64,000 bases of DNA from Patiria miniata (taxonomy: Eukaryota > Echinodermata > Asteroidea > Valvatida > Asterinidae). Below, one piece after another: positions 20,768 through 31,099 of this stretch (its first letter is position 1; every line of letters begins with the position of its first letter). The notes beneath the pieces were generated by a model that worked only from the letters and a program-made list of their open reading frames with translations, was not told the origin of the DNA and searched no databases. The DNA is taken from NCBI RefSeq assembly GCF_015706575.1, contig NW_024037074.1, positions 28,199,334-28,263,333 of the forward strand, written 5' to 3'. The position numbers and the translations under genes were made by a program.

Positions 20768-21333
20768 TTCTGCCCAAACAATGATGAACGCATTGCGTAT
20801 GCTTAAAGAATTACCCACAATTCCGGTGTTTACCGTTTAGGTCTGGCTTTAATCACTTAACGCGATCCCCTGACGTCTCATACACTGACTTTAGGCAAAA
20901 TAGTAATACTTTTGCGGTCTAGTAACCAGACTTTGACTCTTAACGAAACATCGAATGAAAAGGGAAACATCAAATGCATATTGCAAAAGATCGAATGCAA
21001 ACATACCGATGAAACATCGAATACAAATAGCTCGAAATGTCAAACATATGTGTGAAACATCCTCACATATTTGAAAATATCGCAAATATATTGTAAAACA
21101 ACACACACAATTGTATCGAAAAACATCGCACATTTAATGCAAAAAATCGAACATAATATTGAAAACATCGCACATATATATCGTCAAAAACATCGCACAT
21201 ATAATTTGAAAATCGCATTTAAATGTAAAACATCGCACACATATATTGAACATCGCACATATATTGTAAAACATCGCACAAGTATATAAAACATCGCGCA
21301 AATAATGAAAAGCATCGCACACTTATCTTGAAC
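20768..21333. repeat. Degenerate short tandem repeats (AACATCGCACATATA-type)
   Basis: After about 120 bases of unrecognised sequence, AAACATCGAATGCAAA and AAACATCGCACATATATTG variants repeat at irregular intervals of roughly 20-30 bases from about 20,940 on. No gene is seen. Confidence 0.6.
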
Positions 21334-21726
21334 ATTGCACATAAATGTAAAAGATAACAAACACATATTGAACATCCAACATATATATTGCAAAATATTG
21401 AATATTGCAACGTTTGACACGCCATAGAGGCCGACGTCTGGCCGTTGGAGATGTAACAACAGTTATTGCACATAAATGTAAAAGATAACAAACACATATT
21501 GAACATCCAACATATATATTGCAAAATATTGAATATTGCAACGTTTGACACGCCATAGAGGCCGACGTCTGGCCGTTGGAGATGTAACAACAGTTATTGC
21601 ACATAAATGTAAAAGATAACAAACACATATTGAACATCCAACATATATATTGCAAAATATTGAATATTGCAACGTTTGACACGCCATAGAGGCCGACGTC
21701 TGGCCGTTGGAGATGTAAAAACAGTT
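21334..21726. repeat. 131-bp tandem repeat, three copies
   Basis: ATTGCACATAAATGTAAAAG starts copies at 21,334, 21,465 and 21,596. Each ends with CGCCATAGAGGCCGACGTCTGG...GGAGATGTAA. The copies are virtually identical, hence recent or exchanging. Open frames through the array only reflect the repeat. Confidence 0.9.
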
Positions 21727-22156
21727 ATTGTGAAATTGGGAATTCAAAATAAACACATTACATTGCAATGGAATTTCCTGTACTATTTTGTCATGGCATT
21801 TGACAGGAAATTCTAGAAACTTGACAGGAACCGCCAAAGAATGAATGTAATATAACTTAAGGAAATTGCAGTATGAAGGACACTCCGTATTTTCTCGTCA
21901 TGTCAACACAGTTATTGTGAAATTGGGAACTCAAGATAAACACATTGTGTTAAAATGAAATTTTCTGTAATTTTTGTCATGGCATTTGACAGGAAATTCT
22001 AGAAACTTGACAGGAACTGCCGAAAAATGAATGTAATACAATTTAAGGAAATTGCAGTACAAAGGACACTGCGTATTTTATCCTAATGTCAACATAGTTC
22101 TTGTGAAATTGGGAACTCAAGATAAACACATTGTATTGCAATGAATTTTTCTGTAA
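21722..22156. repeat. ~187-bp tandem repeat, about 2.3 copies
   Basis: CAGTTATTGTGAAATTGGGA begins copies at 21,722 and about 21,908, with a partial one (GTTCTTGTGAAATTGGGA) at about 22,096. Each holds GACAGGAAATTCTAGAAACTTG. These copies are more diverged than the 131-bp array beside them. Confidence 0.8.
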
Positions 22157-22600
22157 TGATTGGTTATGAAAAGTAGACAAAAAAGACAGATGATTGAGAC
22201 AAAATGTTGTTTTTTCTCCCTCAACAGTGTCTTGTATCGCAACACGGAGAATAAGTTGGCGATGGGCTGAATTGGCAGTCCAAACTGAACATTTGCCTCA
22301 CTTTTGCACAGAAACTAAAGTCCAGGTCGACAATCTCTCTCAAAAATTATTTGATGCATTGAATTGAATTGTGGCCAGCTGATTGGTTATGAAAAGTAGA
22401 CAAAAAAGACAGAAGATTGAGACAACATGTTGTTTTTCTCTCCCTCAACAGGGTCTTTTATCGCAACACGGAGAAAAACGTGGCGATCGGCTAGAGTCGC
22501 AATCCAAACAGAACATTTGTCTCACTTTTGCACAGAAACGAGTGGCCAGGTCGACAAACTATCTCAAACATCTTGATGATTTCTTTTTCGTTTGGAGTGC
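22157..22600. repeat. Tandem duplication of ~224 bp at the edge of a retroelement
   Basis: TGATTGGTTATGAAAAGTAG occurs at about 22,157 and 22,381, followed by CTCCCTCAACAG and TATCGCAACACGGAGAA in both. The second copy runs on into the reverse-transcriptase frame; the first decays where that frame would begin. Confidence 0.75.
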
Positions 22601-22910
22601 AGATTCCAGTGATTGCGCACGCGCCCTTAGGTCCTTTACAGTTGTCTGTAAGGAGTTTGGGGTTCCCTTGGCTTTGGACAAAACCGAGGGGCCAACCACT
22701 CGAACTGCTTTCCTAGGCTTATCGATCGACACTTCCGCTCAGGAGATACGAGTTCCATCAGGCAAAGTCGCCGCGATTATGGACAAATTAGACATTGCAT
22801 TGAGTATGCAAAAACTTACCCTGCGGGAGCTTCAATTATTGTTGGGGAGTTTGAGTTTTATATGTAAGGCTGTTCGCCCAGGCCGCGCATTTTGTGTGTC
22901 GCTTGTTTGA
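22557..22910 (+). mobile_element. DIRS-like retrotransposon reverse-transcriptase fragment
   Basis: About 118 codons with a clear reverse-transcriptase signature: HLDDFFFV (family form YLDDFxxV), a conserved cysteine, FGVPLALDKTEGPTT, TAFLGLSIDT, and TLRELQLLLGSLSFICKAVRPGRAF. The KTEGP...FLG and RELQxLLG...VxPGRxF blocks are typical of DIRS-type (tyrosine-recombinase) elements. It is cut off directly after the GRAF block by spacer sequence resuming at 22,911; no integrase/recombinase or RNase H is present. Non-functional. Confidence 0.8.
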
Positions 22911-23692
22911 TTTAAATGTCATTATTGTTTTTTTTTCTTGTGTGCCAAATTGTTTTCATTGCATTTTTAACGTGTTGAAAGATTGATCTTAGAGTTTAAT
23001 TCTGATCAAAATGATTGTTTACGATTTAATGCAATTTTAGTTAATGTGACACTATCAGAGCATTGTTCAAACGCAGTTATAATTATATTGCAAATGATTA
23101 TTTTATTGTACAGAAGGTGTAGTTAATTTGCAAGTGCATTTACATTTCATAATATCTCTTTGTTTAACTGCTTAACTAATTTAGTAATATCATGTGATAA
23201 GATATATAATCCAAATTCTAAAAAAAACAATGTTTTGAAAACTGTAGTTTTTGATAATTTGGGACATACATGCCTCTTGCTATACACACTGGAAGAATGA
23301 AATCGAATTCTCTGGAAAGTAGAATTGCAAGGACAGTTTGAATATTTACTATAAAAAAAGGGGGAAAATGTCTAATTAAGTGAATCAGTGATTATTATTA
23401 ACATTTCTAGTCAATTTGATATTAAAAATATTTGCACTAATTCAGTGAATTACTTTGTATTTCTGAATAGTTATGTTGCTCTTTTGTCGTCTTGAATTGG
23501 GGTTTCGTGTTCAAGGCCTGGTACAGATGTGTGTCGAGGGGATTTTCAACCCCTAATAGGGGTTGAAAATGGGAGGGGGCAACAAAACTGATACCAATAG
23601 TTATTTATCTTTCAATAATTGAACAAGACCAGTAAATATTACTAAGACGGTGGTGTAGTCCACTCGTTTCATTTCCCCCACGGATTCTTGAA
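22911..23692. other. Long spacer resumed (between units 2 and 3)
   Basis: Picks up at the position equivalent to about 14,551 (AAATGTCATTATTG...TGTGCCAAATTG) and follows the unit 1 spacer. No gene is seen. Confidence 0.55.
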
Positions 23693-24050
23693 ATATAATA
23701 ATTAATAATTTGGGAGGCTAATCATCCTTACTCGCACCTGGGATGCTGAATTGCGAAGAACGCGGTCACAACGTGGTCGGGCCGCTGGCACGTAAAGGCG
23801 CCTATGGCTGCCGACCACATCGACCCATATATGACCACGGAGCACAGCCTGAGATCGAAAGTGTTTGATTTTGCCGGAGGGAGGAAAGCCGGAGGGGAGG
23901 GAGGAAAACCGGAGGTCCCGGAAAAAAACCTCTGGGCACAGGAGAGAACCAACGCACAACTCTACTCACATGTGATCCACGGCCAGGATTCGAACCGTGG
24001 TCACCTTGGTGAGAGGCGAGCGCTTTATGCACAAGCCACCCACGCCACCC
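23693..24050 (-). mobile_element. tRNA-derived SINE, second copy
   Basis: Same family and orthologous position as 15,376-15,713; box B at 23,986-23,996. It has an internal duplication of the CCGGAGGGAGGAAA core motif near 23,874-23,905. Confidence 0.8.
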
Positions 24051-25929
24051 AAAAGGCTAGTATACTGCAGTCAAGAAAAATAATGAAGGAAAAATGAAAC
24101 GCATCCCCCACGCCTTTTGATTATGTAACGGCCAGCTTGCCGGGTGTCAGGCCCTTTCACCTGCCCCCTTCCCCTCCACTCACCGCCTAACATAACCGGA
24201 AGCACATCGACAATTTGGTTCTGTATCCGCCGTTGAGGGGCAGGGTGTTTAGGTTGGGTTGGGTCTGAAGGTTGTAAGACATTATTTAGGTGGTTGCGTC
24301 TCGCAGATTGATAGGAGATGGGTGAGATGGGGGGGGGGTGGCAAAGACTTGGTGAGAGAGGCTGGATAGGGTGGAAGTTGAACCCACGTCAGCTTACGGG
24401 CAGGTATGTTAGGGGCAGGGTCGTTGCCAAATGCAGCGGTGAGGTCTGAGTACCCGATTTAGTAAAAATGGTCTGCGCATTCAACAGGCGGCCAGCTCCT
24501 GATGCCAGACGTCGTAGTACGGACGTCCAGTCCTCTTTGCCCCTAGTTATAGCTGTCTCAACAATCCACCCCAAGATTTTCAAATATCCGATGGCAGATT
24601 TATTTCAGTTAAAATGTTAATGTTGTTCGTTCCCATCGTGGTCAAACTCATGGTCCAAGCCGAATGTTGAGATAGATACGATGCGTCACTTCAAACTCAG
24701 TGGCGTAACCCGGAAAGCTAGAGAGGGCGTGCCTCACCATTCAGCCTGCCTGGGATTCGGGGGAGGCACTTAAGTCTTTGAATGCTTCCTCCAGACAATG
24801 AGGAGTCTAAATTAAGGTACCTTTAATGAACCACGCCAATGTGTAATACTTTGCAGCGTAATATCTCTCGAAAATACTAGGTTTGAAAACGACACACCCT
24901 GGATAGGTATAATAATAGGTACTGTTGGGAATTGTGGGAAGTGTTGTTCCGCTAGAAATCAGGCACACTCAGGGGCACACTTAGTGATTATTTTGGACTT
25001 TTGGTAGAATATGGGCCACCGTCTTTTCAAATTTTCTCAATAGGTATTCGTATAGCCCGGCCTATTTTAGCGGGGAAAACTGTTGGTTCCCATATGCAGA
25101 AAATTGATGAGTGAATTACTAAAAACAGTGGCACTCGATAGGTAATACCCAACGAAAAACAAATGTCACTACACGACTTGTTATGTTGTAAAAATAGATT
25201 TACTCTTCCTCTTCCTTTCGACGAAACTATTAATAGAAAGGGGAACAGCAGCACTCTAGCATTAAATAAACACCCCTTTTTCCACCTCAGTATATTGGTT
25301 AGGGATCCGCCATTGGCTGCCCAGGGTGGCTAGGAGGGGGAGGGATGGTGGGGGGGCAGGGGTTCAATATGGGGATTCGTGCTTGGCTTGGAGATCAGAC
25401 TATTGAAGGTTAGTGTTTTCTAAGAAAAGAAGTTTGTTGCAAATGGTAGGATCCTAGCAGTTGGGGTGAGTTTGGGGGATTAGGTTTGATTATGCGAGGG
25501 TCAAGATCGGGGTTGGCCTAATTATGTGTTTGGCTTTTGGTATATGTTGGGCTCAATAAGCGGAGGTGGGAGTGCCTCAATTAGCTGCGGAGGGGGTCGC
25601 AGGTGCAAGGTTGATTGCATGCCCGAGAAGTTGCCGAGCCGAGGGCACGTTTGATTCTGCAAAATAAGTATACTTCACCGTAAGAGGGCGGAAACTGTAC
25701 ATGGACTGGATATTATGCACACAATAAATTAAAGTTCTTATTACCTTTTCTTTTCAAGCTAGATTATTACGCCTTCGTTTTTCAATCAAAAATGTAGACG
25801 GCATAACCTGACTACAAAATACTAGCCACCAAATGCGTGGCTCCATTAAATAACACGAAGCGCAAAACAAACACTGATTGAATCACGTATGGCCGGTGTA
25901 CGTCATTATTCTATCCACCGATCATAGTT
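24051..25929. other. Long-spacer end and pre-promoter region of unit 3
   Basis: Matches 17,003-18,714 but without the fold-back element. Poly-G runs lie at 24,331 and 25,350. No gene is seen. Confidence 0.55.
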
Positions 25930-26254
25930 AGTCACCCAACAAGTCGGGGACCACAAGTGAGAGGTCTGTGATTGACAGGTGCCAATCACAATCCACGTGT
26001 TTGAATGTATCGCCGACATCCATACAATCATTCCACCAATTAGATGCGTCTATTTGAGTGTCGGTGATACAAGCTTCGGGTTTAACGTGTTGCAATGTAA
26101 CATTAACATCATTTCCGTCTCACAAATATGGAGCGAGTCGGTGATGTGTGATTGACAGCGCGCAGGGGGCCAATCACAAACCGGGCATGCAAGTTCCTCA
26201 GTCACTGCTCGGGAAATCGACGTCAATATTTAAGTCACGAGCTGCAGGCTCACT
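25930..26254 (+). promoter_or_regulatory. C1q unit 3 promoter
   Basis: Distal element 25,967-25,990; proximal element 26,147-26,178 with TGATTGACAG and CCAATCACA; TATTTAA at 26,227-26,233. Layout is identical to the other copies. Confidence 0.75.
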
Positions 26255-26335
26255 CCTCACAACGACCGCAGCTCATGTCCACGTTCGGACGACAACCCGA
26301 GAGAACTGTTTGCAAGATCGAACAAGAATTGCACG
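26255..26335 (+). other. First (5') exon of unit 3
   Basis: ATG at 26,275 opens the short frame MSTFGRQ...QELH; donor CACG|GTGAGT with GT at 26,336. Presumed to splice to the coding exon at 30,272, possibly through 29,869-29,936. Confidence 0.65.
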
Positions 26336-27498
26336 GTGAGTTTTTGAAACAATCTTTGACGATAATTCTTCCAACTTTGGGATTGATCTTTTTTGATGTA
26401 TGATATTGACACAAATTTGCTTATAGCCAAAATGGCGAGATATAAATATTTCAGACCATGATGATCCCGTTTCCATACGGTAACTCGATAACTTATCGAT
26501 ATTGGTGCTTGAATAATCACCCTGGTGTTATGTTGTATAGACTATAGCTGAATTAGCTCTTAGTCTGAACAGTTGATGCGGATTCAAACCAACTTGTTGT
26601 GAGGCCAAATGTTCAGGCAATAAAAGCTAAGAACAAAAATCTGGGTTTTTTTTTTATTTGTTCTAAATAAGGAATTCATGTCGGACAATATTTTTGCTAT
26701 TACTTCCACGGTGCACTCTCGACGCACAGTAATTGCCCAAATACTGAAAAGTAAAAAAAACTCTATAAGTTCATGGAAGTTTTATAGTTTAAATTGCCAT
26801 TCAGGTTCGCCAGTTTTTCCAGTAAAACCTGGCTGTATAGGTTTTTCAAGAGTGTATTACATCAAGTTCCCTCTGTTTAGTGAAGTTCAAGCACTTATGC
26901 AGTTTTTTAGATGATCAATTGAAACTTTTTGTCTTTAACGAAAGAAATCTTGCAAAAGCTCGACACTTGACCCATAATATCAGTATATGACCATTCACCA
27001 CCTTTATTATCTTGCTATTTTTCCCTGTTTATTGTATAAACATATAATCCCGATGCGATGCGCTCATCTTTTTTTCCCGGCAATCACTCTAACTAATTCA
27101 GGATAAAGGGTTATGCGGAAGTTGGCCACGGAAGAACGTATAAAGGAAATTGGGACATCTCTAACATCCTGTCCTATGTTGTGTTATTGAAAACTGGGAT
27201 AATCTCATACCTTTTGGACTTTGTTTTTAAACTGTGTCATTTCACTAGTTCACATGTAGTGCGCCATTCCGGTTTGAACACTATACACGTATAGGCCTGA
27301 GCGTTACTTTTTAGCATTGCGTGATAAAAGTGTCACTGATCGGAATAGACTAGAGGGCGCACATACGAACGGACCGGATCATGATCAAACTTTATTCAAG
27401 TTCAAATTGCTTTACCTAGCTGGATTCATTTCTAGGAATCATGTAAATAGTTGATTTTTGTACAAATTATTCGGGCCGTCAGTTCTGCTGTCCGACTT

Positions 27499-27990
27499 CA
27501 ACGTTTGAAGCACCAGCTTTAAGAATAATTCACTTTGCATTTAGGGTTCCACTGATTCTGTTGAATATCTTTTTGAAAAAGCAATATTGTTAGTGTTTAG
27601 GTTGTGCAATAATAGTACTGATTTTCGTAAACCCTAAAGATTTTCCGACTGTGGTTGACAAACAAATGGTGGCTGATGCTAATAGCCAAACCGGTTCGCT
27701 GATTTCCCACCACCGGGGAAACAATTCTTTTTGCAACGTTTGAAGCACCAGCTTTCAGATGAATTCAGCCATGTTTGCATGCAGTTTCCACTGAGAATGT
27801 CACGTAGATTCTGTAAAATATCTTTTTGAAAAAGCAACATTTTCAGTGTTTAAGGTTTGCAATAATAGTATTTTTTTTAACCTTAAAGATTTTCCAAGAC
27901 ACATTCATGGTTGGCAAACAGATGGTGGCTGATGCTAATAGCCAAACAGGTGCGCTGATTTCCCACCACCGGGGAAACAATTCTTTTTGT
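27499..27990. repeat. Two-copy tandem duplication in unit 3 intron
   Basis: CAACGTTTGAAGCACCAGCTTT starts at 27,499 and 27,734. Both copies end with GGTGGCTGATGCTAATAGCC and TTTCCCACCACCGGGGAAAC, with small indels between them. Confidence 0.8.
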
Positions 27991-29087
27991 AACGACTGTA
28001 GCTTAACTGCGGTGGTCCACGTGTAATATTTCCGCCACTATACTTCACTGGTTTGAGATTGGTTTCTCATATCAATGCAGAAAATAGCTCAATAACTCAG
28101 TTTCAAAAAAATGGTATTATTTTTCGCCAGCAATCTGCTCACGTGTTGACGATTTCTTTCGTGATAAAATTCAAGAACATTACATCGAGTTGAGTAGTTC
28201 TTATTTTACATTTTCTCTCAATTAAGCTTGACAATATCATAGTATTTTGTGGCAGACTGTGTTTGTGTATGTACCGATAACGTTTTGGTCACCACTATAA
28301 ACAGAAAACGTCATTCAATTCAAAACAAAGATGCGAAAGTGATATTTAAAGAAGTGAGGGATCCCCTCCCCTACAACCAGCGTCAAACTGTGACAAACGG
28401 CCAATCGTTGCTTAGAAATCCTGTTTGAAGCATAAAGATTATTTAAAGACCATCATTAATGTGGGATTTCCGGCTGAATTCGTTAATTCAAATCTAATTG
28501 TGTGCTTTTAAATTTAAATCAGTTTTGCTAATTCCTCAATCACTCAAAGTCGTTCTCAAACATGCAATTCTGTATATGAAGCCTGTCAATTTAGATTTAG
28601 AAAGGCAGATTACTCATCATATCGTCACGGGTTCTCCGGAAAAACAAAATTGTTTCATTTTTGTACATACAATTTACAAACTTAAAACAAATCAGAGAAC
28701 TAAAAGAAATAAAATAGAGATACAGATGCCAAAGATTGAAGACTGCATTAACTGTCAATCCTATCGTATTGGCGAAAAGAAATTTGATTGATTTTCAGTA
28801 TTTTTTTCAATCAAGGCCTATATGTTTTATTTCCACATGGTGATTACAAAAAATAACTGTTCAATATAAAAATCTGTCTTTTTTCGTAAGAGGCCGATTT
28901 GGGGCGAGCGCTAAAAAGTTAATTCTTTCTCTCACTTGATAGACACTCAACAATGAATTGTTAAGTTCTGATATGCACGTTTCATGATTCCTTCCCTGTC
29001 ATTTAAAAAAAATGGTACATTCCGCTATTCAACTTTTCCAAACACCATGTCATTTTATACCTTGTTTTAACACCGCCACACAATCTT

Positions 29088-29246
29088 CAAGGTCGGATCC
29101 AGATAGTTTATTGTCGGAGGGCGAAGTTTGAGCCGGGAAAAGGGTGAGGTTGGAAGGGCTCTCTCAATCGAAATTTGCATTTTTTGAGAAATTTTCGGTC
29201 ACTGCCGGGGGAGGGCGCCACCTCCACACCCCTGGATTCCCCACTG
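29088..29246. mobile_element. hAT-like MITE remnant (unit 3)
   Basis: Left end CAAGGTCGGATCCAG, right end CCTGGATTCCCCACTG. Orthologous to 8,415-8,571 and 43,361-43,487, so the insertion predates the array. Confidence 0.55.
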
Positions 29247-29868
29247 ATCTTGCTAAACTGCCGGATTTTATTAAACATGTTCTACTTTGGTAAACGTATG
29301 CATGAATGTGAATTCCCGAGCAGGACTGAAATCAAAAGCACAATAAATCCAATGCAAATACCTAAATTGCCTACTTTTTTACGCGTTAAGTGAAGATACC
29401 ATTAAATATTTTCGAATATTGAAGAAAGTGTTCGAATATTGAACGGGCAAGTTGTGAAATTGGACGGGGAAAAACCTATTGGAATGCAGAATTTGCTGGT
29501 TTAAAAACTCACATTATGCTTTCAAAAACTCTTCAGTCGTTTGATAGTGCCTTAAAAATGCATACATTTGGGGGAGGAAGGAATTTTAATAATTTTAATT
29601 AATGTGTTTGAGGCAGCATTTAGTTTCCCGAGAAATTTCACATAGCCTCATTAAAACATGTTGTTTTCCTGGAGGTATTCGGCCAGGAAAATACTAGTCA
29701 AATAATAATTTGTCCATTATTTACAAGTGTGTAATTGGTCCTGTTTTCGAATAATGATTTATAAAGATGAAAAAAAAAATCAAAATAAAATTCTAACTAA
29801 TAATACCATTATTTCATTCCTTAACCCAAGTATAAACGTTACCAGTTTTCTTTGTTCATTTTGTTCAG

Positions 29869-29936
29869 CCTTCAGTGAAGTCCTTGTGATCTCTTCTTGG
29901 ACCTGATCTTCAAGACTTCAAGAGCAAACCATCGAG
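29869..29936 (+). other. Candidate internal 5' untranslated exon (unit 3)
   Basis: Acceptor CATTTTGTTCAG after a long pyrimidine tract; ends ATCGAG|GTCGGT. Counterpart of 9,272-9,337 and 52,421-52,488. Confidence 0.35.
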
Positions 29937-30271
29937 GTCGGTGTGAAGATGTTTAATCGATTCTATCATGACCGTGGAAAGGGCGTGCCGTCCCCCCCCC
30001 CCCAAAAAAAAATAATGTAATTCCTTTCCAAACTTTAATCGGCTGGAAAAACAATAATACTAACAAGTGTGGATTGCCCGTAGTTGCCATGGCAACAGAT
30101 TTAAAAAGAACCCATCTTTTCATTTACATGTTATCCCCTTGCTCTCGGATAGGCCACTGCCGACACATTCTCTGAATAAAGATTCCTCCAAATTATGTCT
30201 CGTATACAAATTCTTCATTTTTTGTAGCGATTTTGTTTGTAATTTTAGGCCCTGTATTGTTTTCCTTTCAG

Positions 30272-31099
30272 ATGAAGATCTGCGTGGCCACCGCTCTGTC
30301 TTTCGCCCTCCTTCTGGGTAACTCTGTCAAGCTCCGAGCTTCCGTTACTGGGCCGGTTCCCTCGGACGGTGATGGTCCTGCGTCTCAGGTGTGTCAGCAG
30401 TGCTGCCAGGGACCTGCTGCAATACCCGGCATACCAGGTCTGCCTGGCCCAGTAGGACCGATTGGGCCGTACGGTCAGCCGGGGTCAAAGGGCGCTGCAG
30501 GTCAGCAAGGTGAGATTGGCCCTATTGGACCTATGGGTGAGCGGGGAGCACCTGGGAACACTGGGTCTAAAGGTGATGATGGGATTGGTCTGCCTGGCAA
30601 GATAGGTCCGAGAGGGCTACCTGGTTTTGTTGGAGGAACTGGGGAAACTGGTGTCAAAGGTCAGAAGGGTGAGCCAGGGGAGACACCAGACGACTCCAAC
30701 AAGCGGGTGGCATTCACCGTGGTGAGGACGAGCGACTCGGATGTATCTACAAGTTCCGACACCCCATTGCCCTTCCAGCAGACCGAGACGCTTCTGCCGG
30801 GTACCAGCTTCGATCTCGAGACCGGCACGTTCACATGTGGTGTGCCGGGCACCTATGTATTTGCGTTTTCTGTTCTTAAGTATAGCAACAGCGGTGGCCT
30901 TCACATCCATCTTGTTAAAAACGACTACAAGGTGATCACTACCTATGGTGAATCAAATCAACGTGGTCAGTTGTCTGGTAGCGCGGTGATGGTCCTGCAG
31001 CGAGGAGACACGGTGTATCTTACAATTACCGGCAGGGCGCGTAGTGATTCCACCTATCACTTAACCTCATTCAGTGGCTTCCTCCTTTTCTCCGAATAA
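30272..31099 (+). CDS. Secreted collagen-C1q protein (unit 3)
   Basis: A 275-residue product in one exon. I start at the ATG immediately after the splice acceptor (AG at 30,270-30,271); a longer in-frame start upstream would read through the acceptor's pyrimidine tract. Layout: signal peptide 1-23; linker with CQQCC at 41-45, probably interchain disulfides; collagen Gly-X-Y from 53 to about 138 with a single GIG interruption at 104-106; C1q domain about 146-275 with TGTFTCGVPGTYVFAFS and terminal TSFSGFLLF. The product should form secreted trimers or higher bundles that bind ligands through the C1q heads, as in C1q, collectins and C1q/TNF-related proteins; an innate immune lectin-like role is inferred. 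The stalk is nearly identical to that of unit 5. The stop overlaps AATAAA. Confidence 0.92.
   Translation: MKICVATALSFALLLGNSVKLRASVTGPVPSDGDGPASQVCQQCCQGPAAIPGIPGLPGPVGPIGPYGQPGSKGAAGQQGEIGPIGPMGERGAPGNTGSKGDDGIGLPGKIGPRGLPGFVGGTGETGVKGQKGEPGETPDDSNKRVAFTVVRTSDSDVSTSSDTPLPFQQTETLLPGTSFDLETGTFTCGVPGTYVFAFSVLKYSNSGGLHIHLVKNDYKVITTYGESNQRGQLSGSAVMVLQRGDTVYLTITGRARSDSTYHLTSFSGFLLFSE

Larger units (their letters stand above)
26336..30271 (+). other. Intron 1 region of unit 3
   Basis: Runs from the GTGAGT donor to TTTCCTTTCAG at 30,271. It holds a local tandem duplication (27,499-27,990), a hAT-like MITE (29,088-29,246), a dispersed module (29,270-29,560) and the candidate 5' exon 29,869-29,936. 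No protein gene is seen. Confidence 0.6.

Noticed and set aside
20206..20818. Frames of 170-200 codons made mostly of X
   Set aside because: They span the 500-N assembly gap.
21184..21837. Long - strand frames through the 131-bp repeats
   Set aside because: Repeat artefacts; the same residues recur every copy and neither end resembles a gene.
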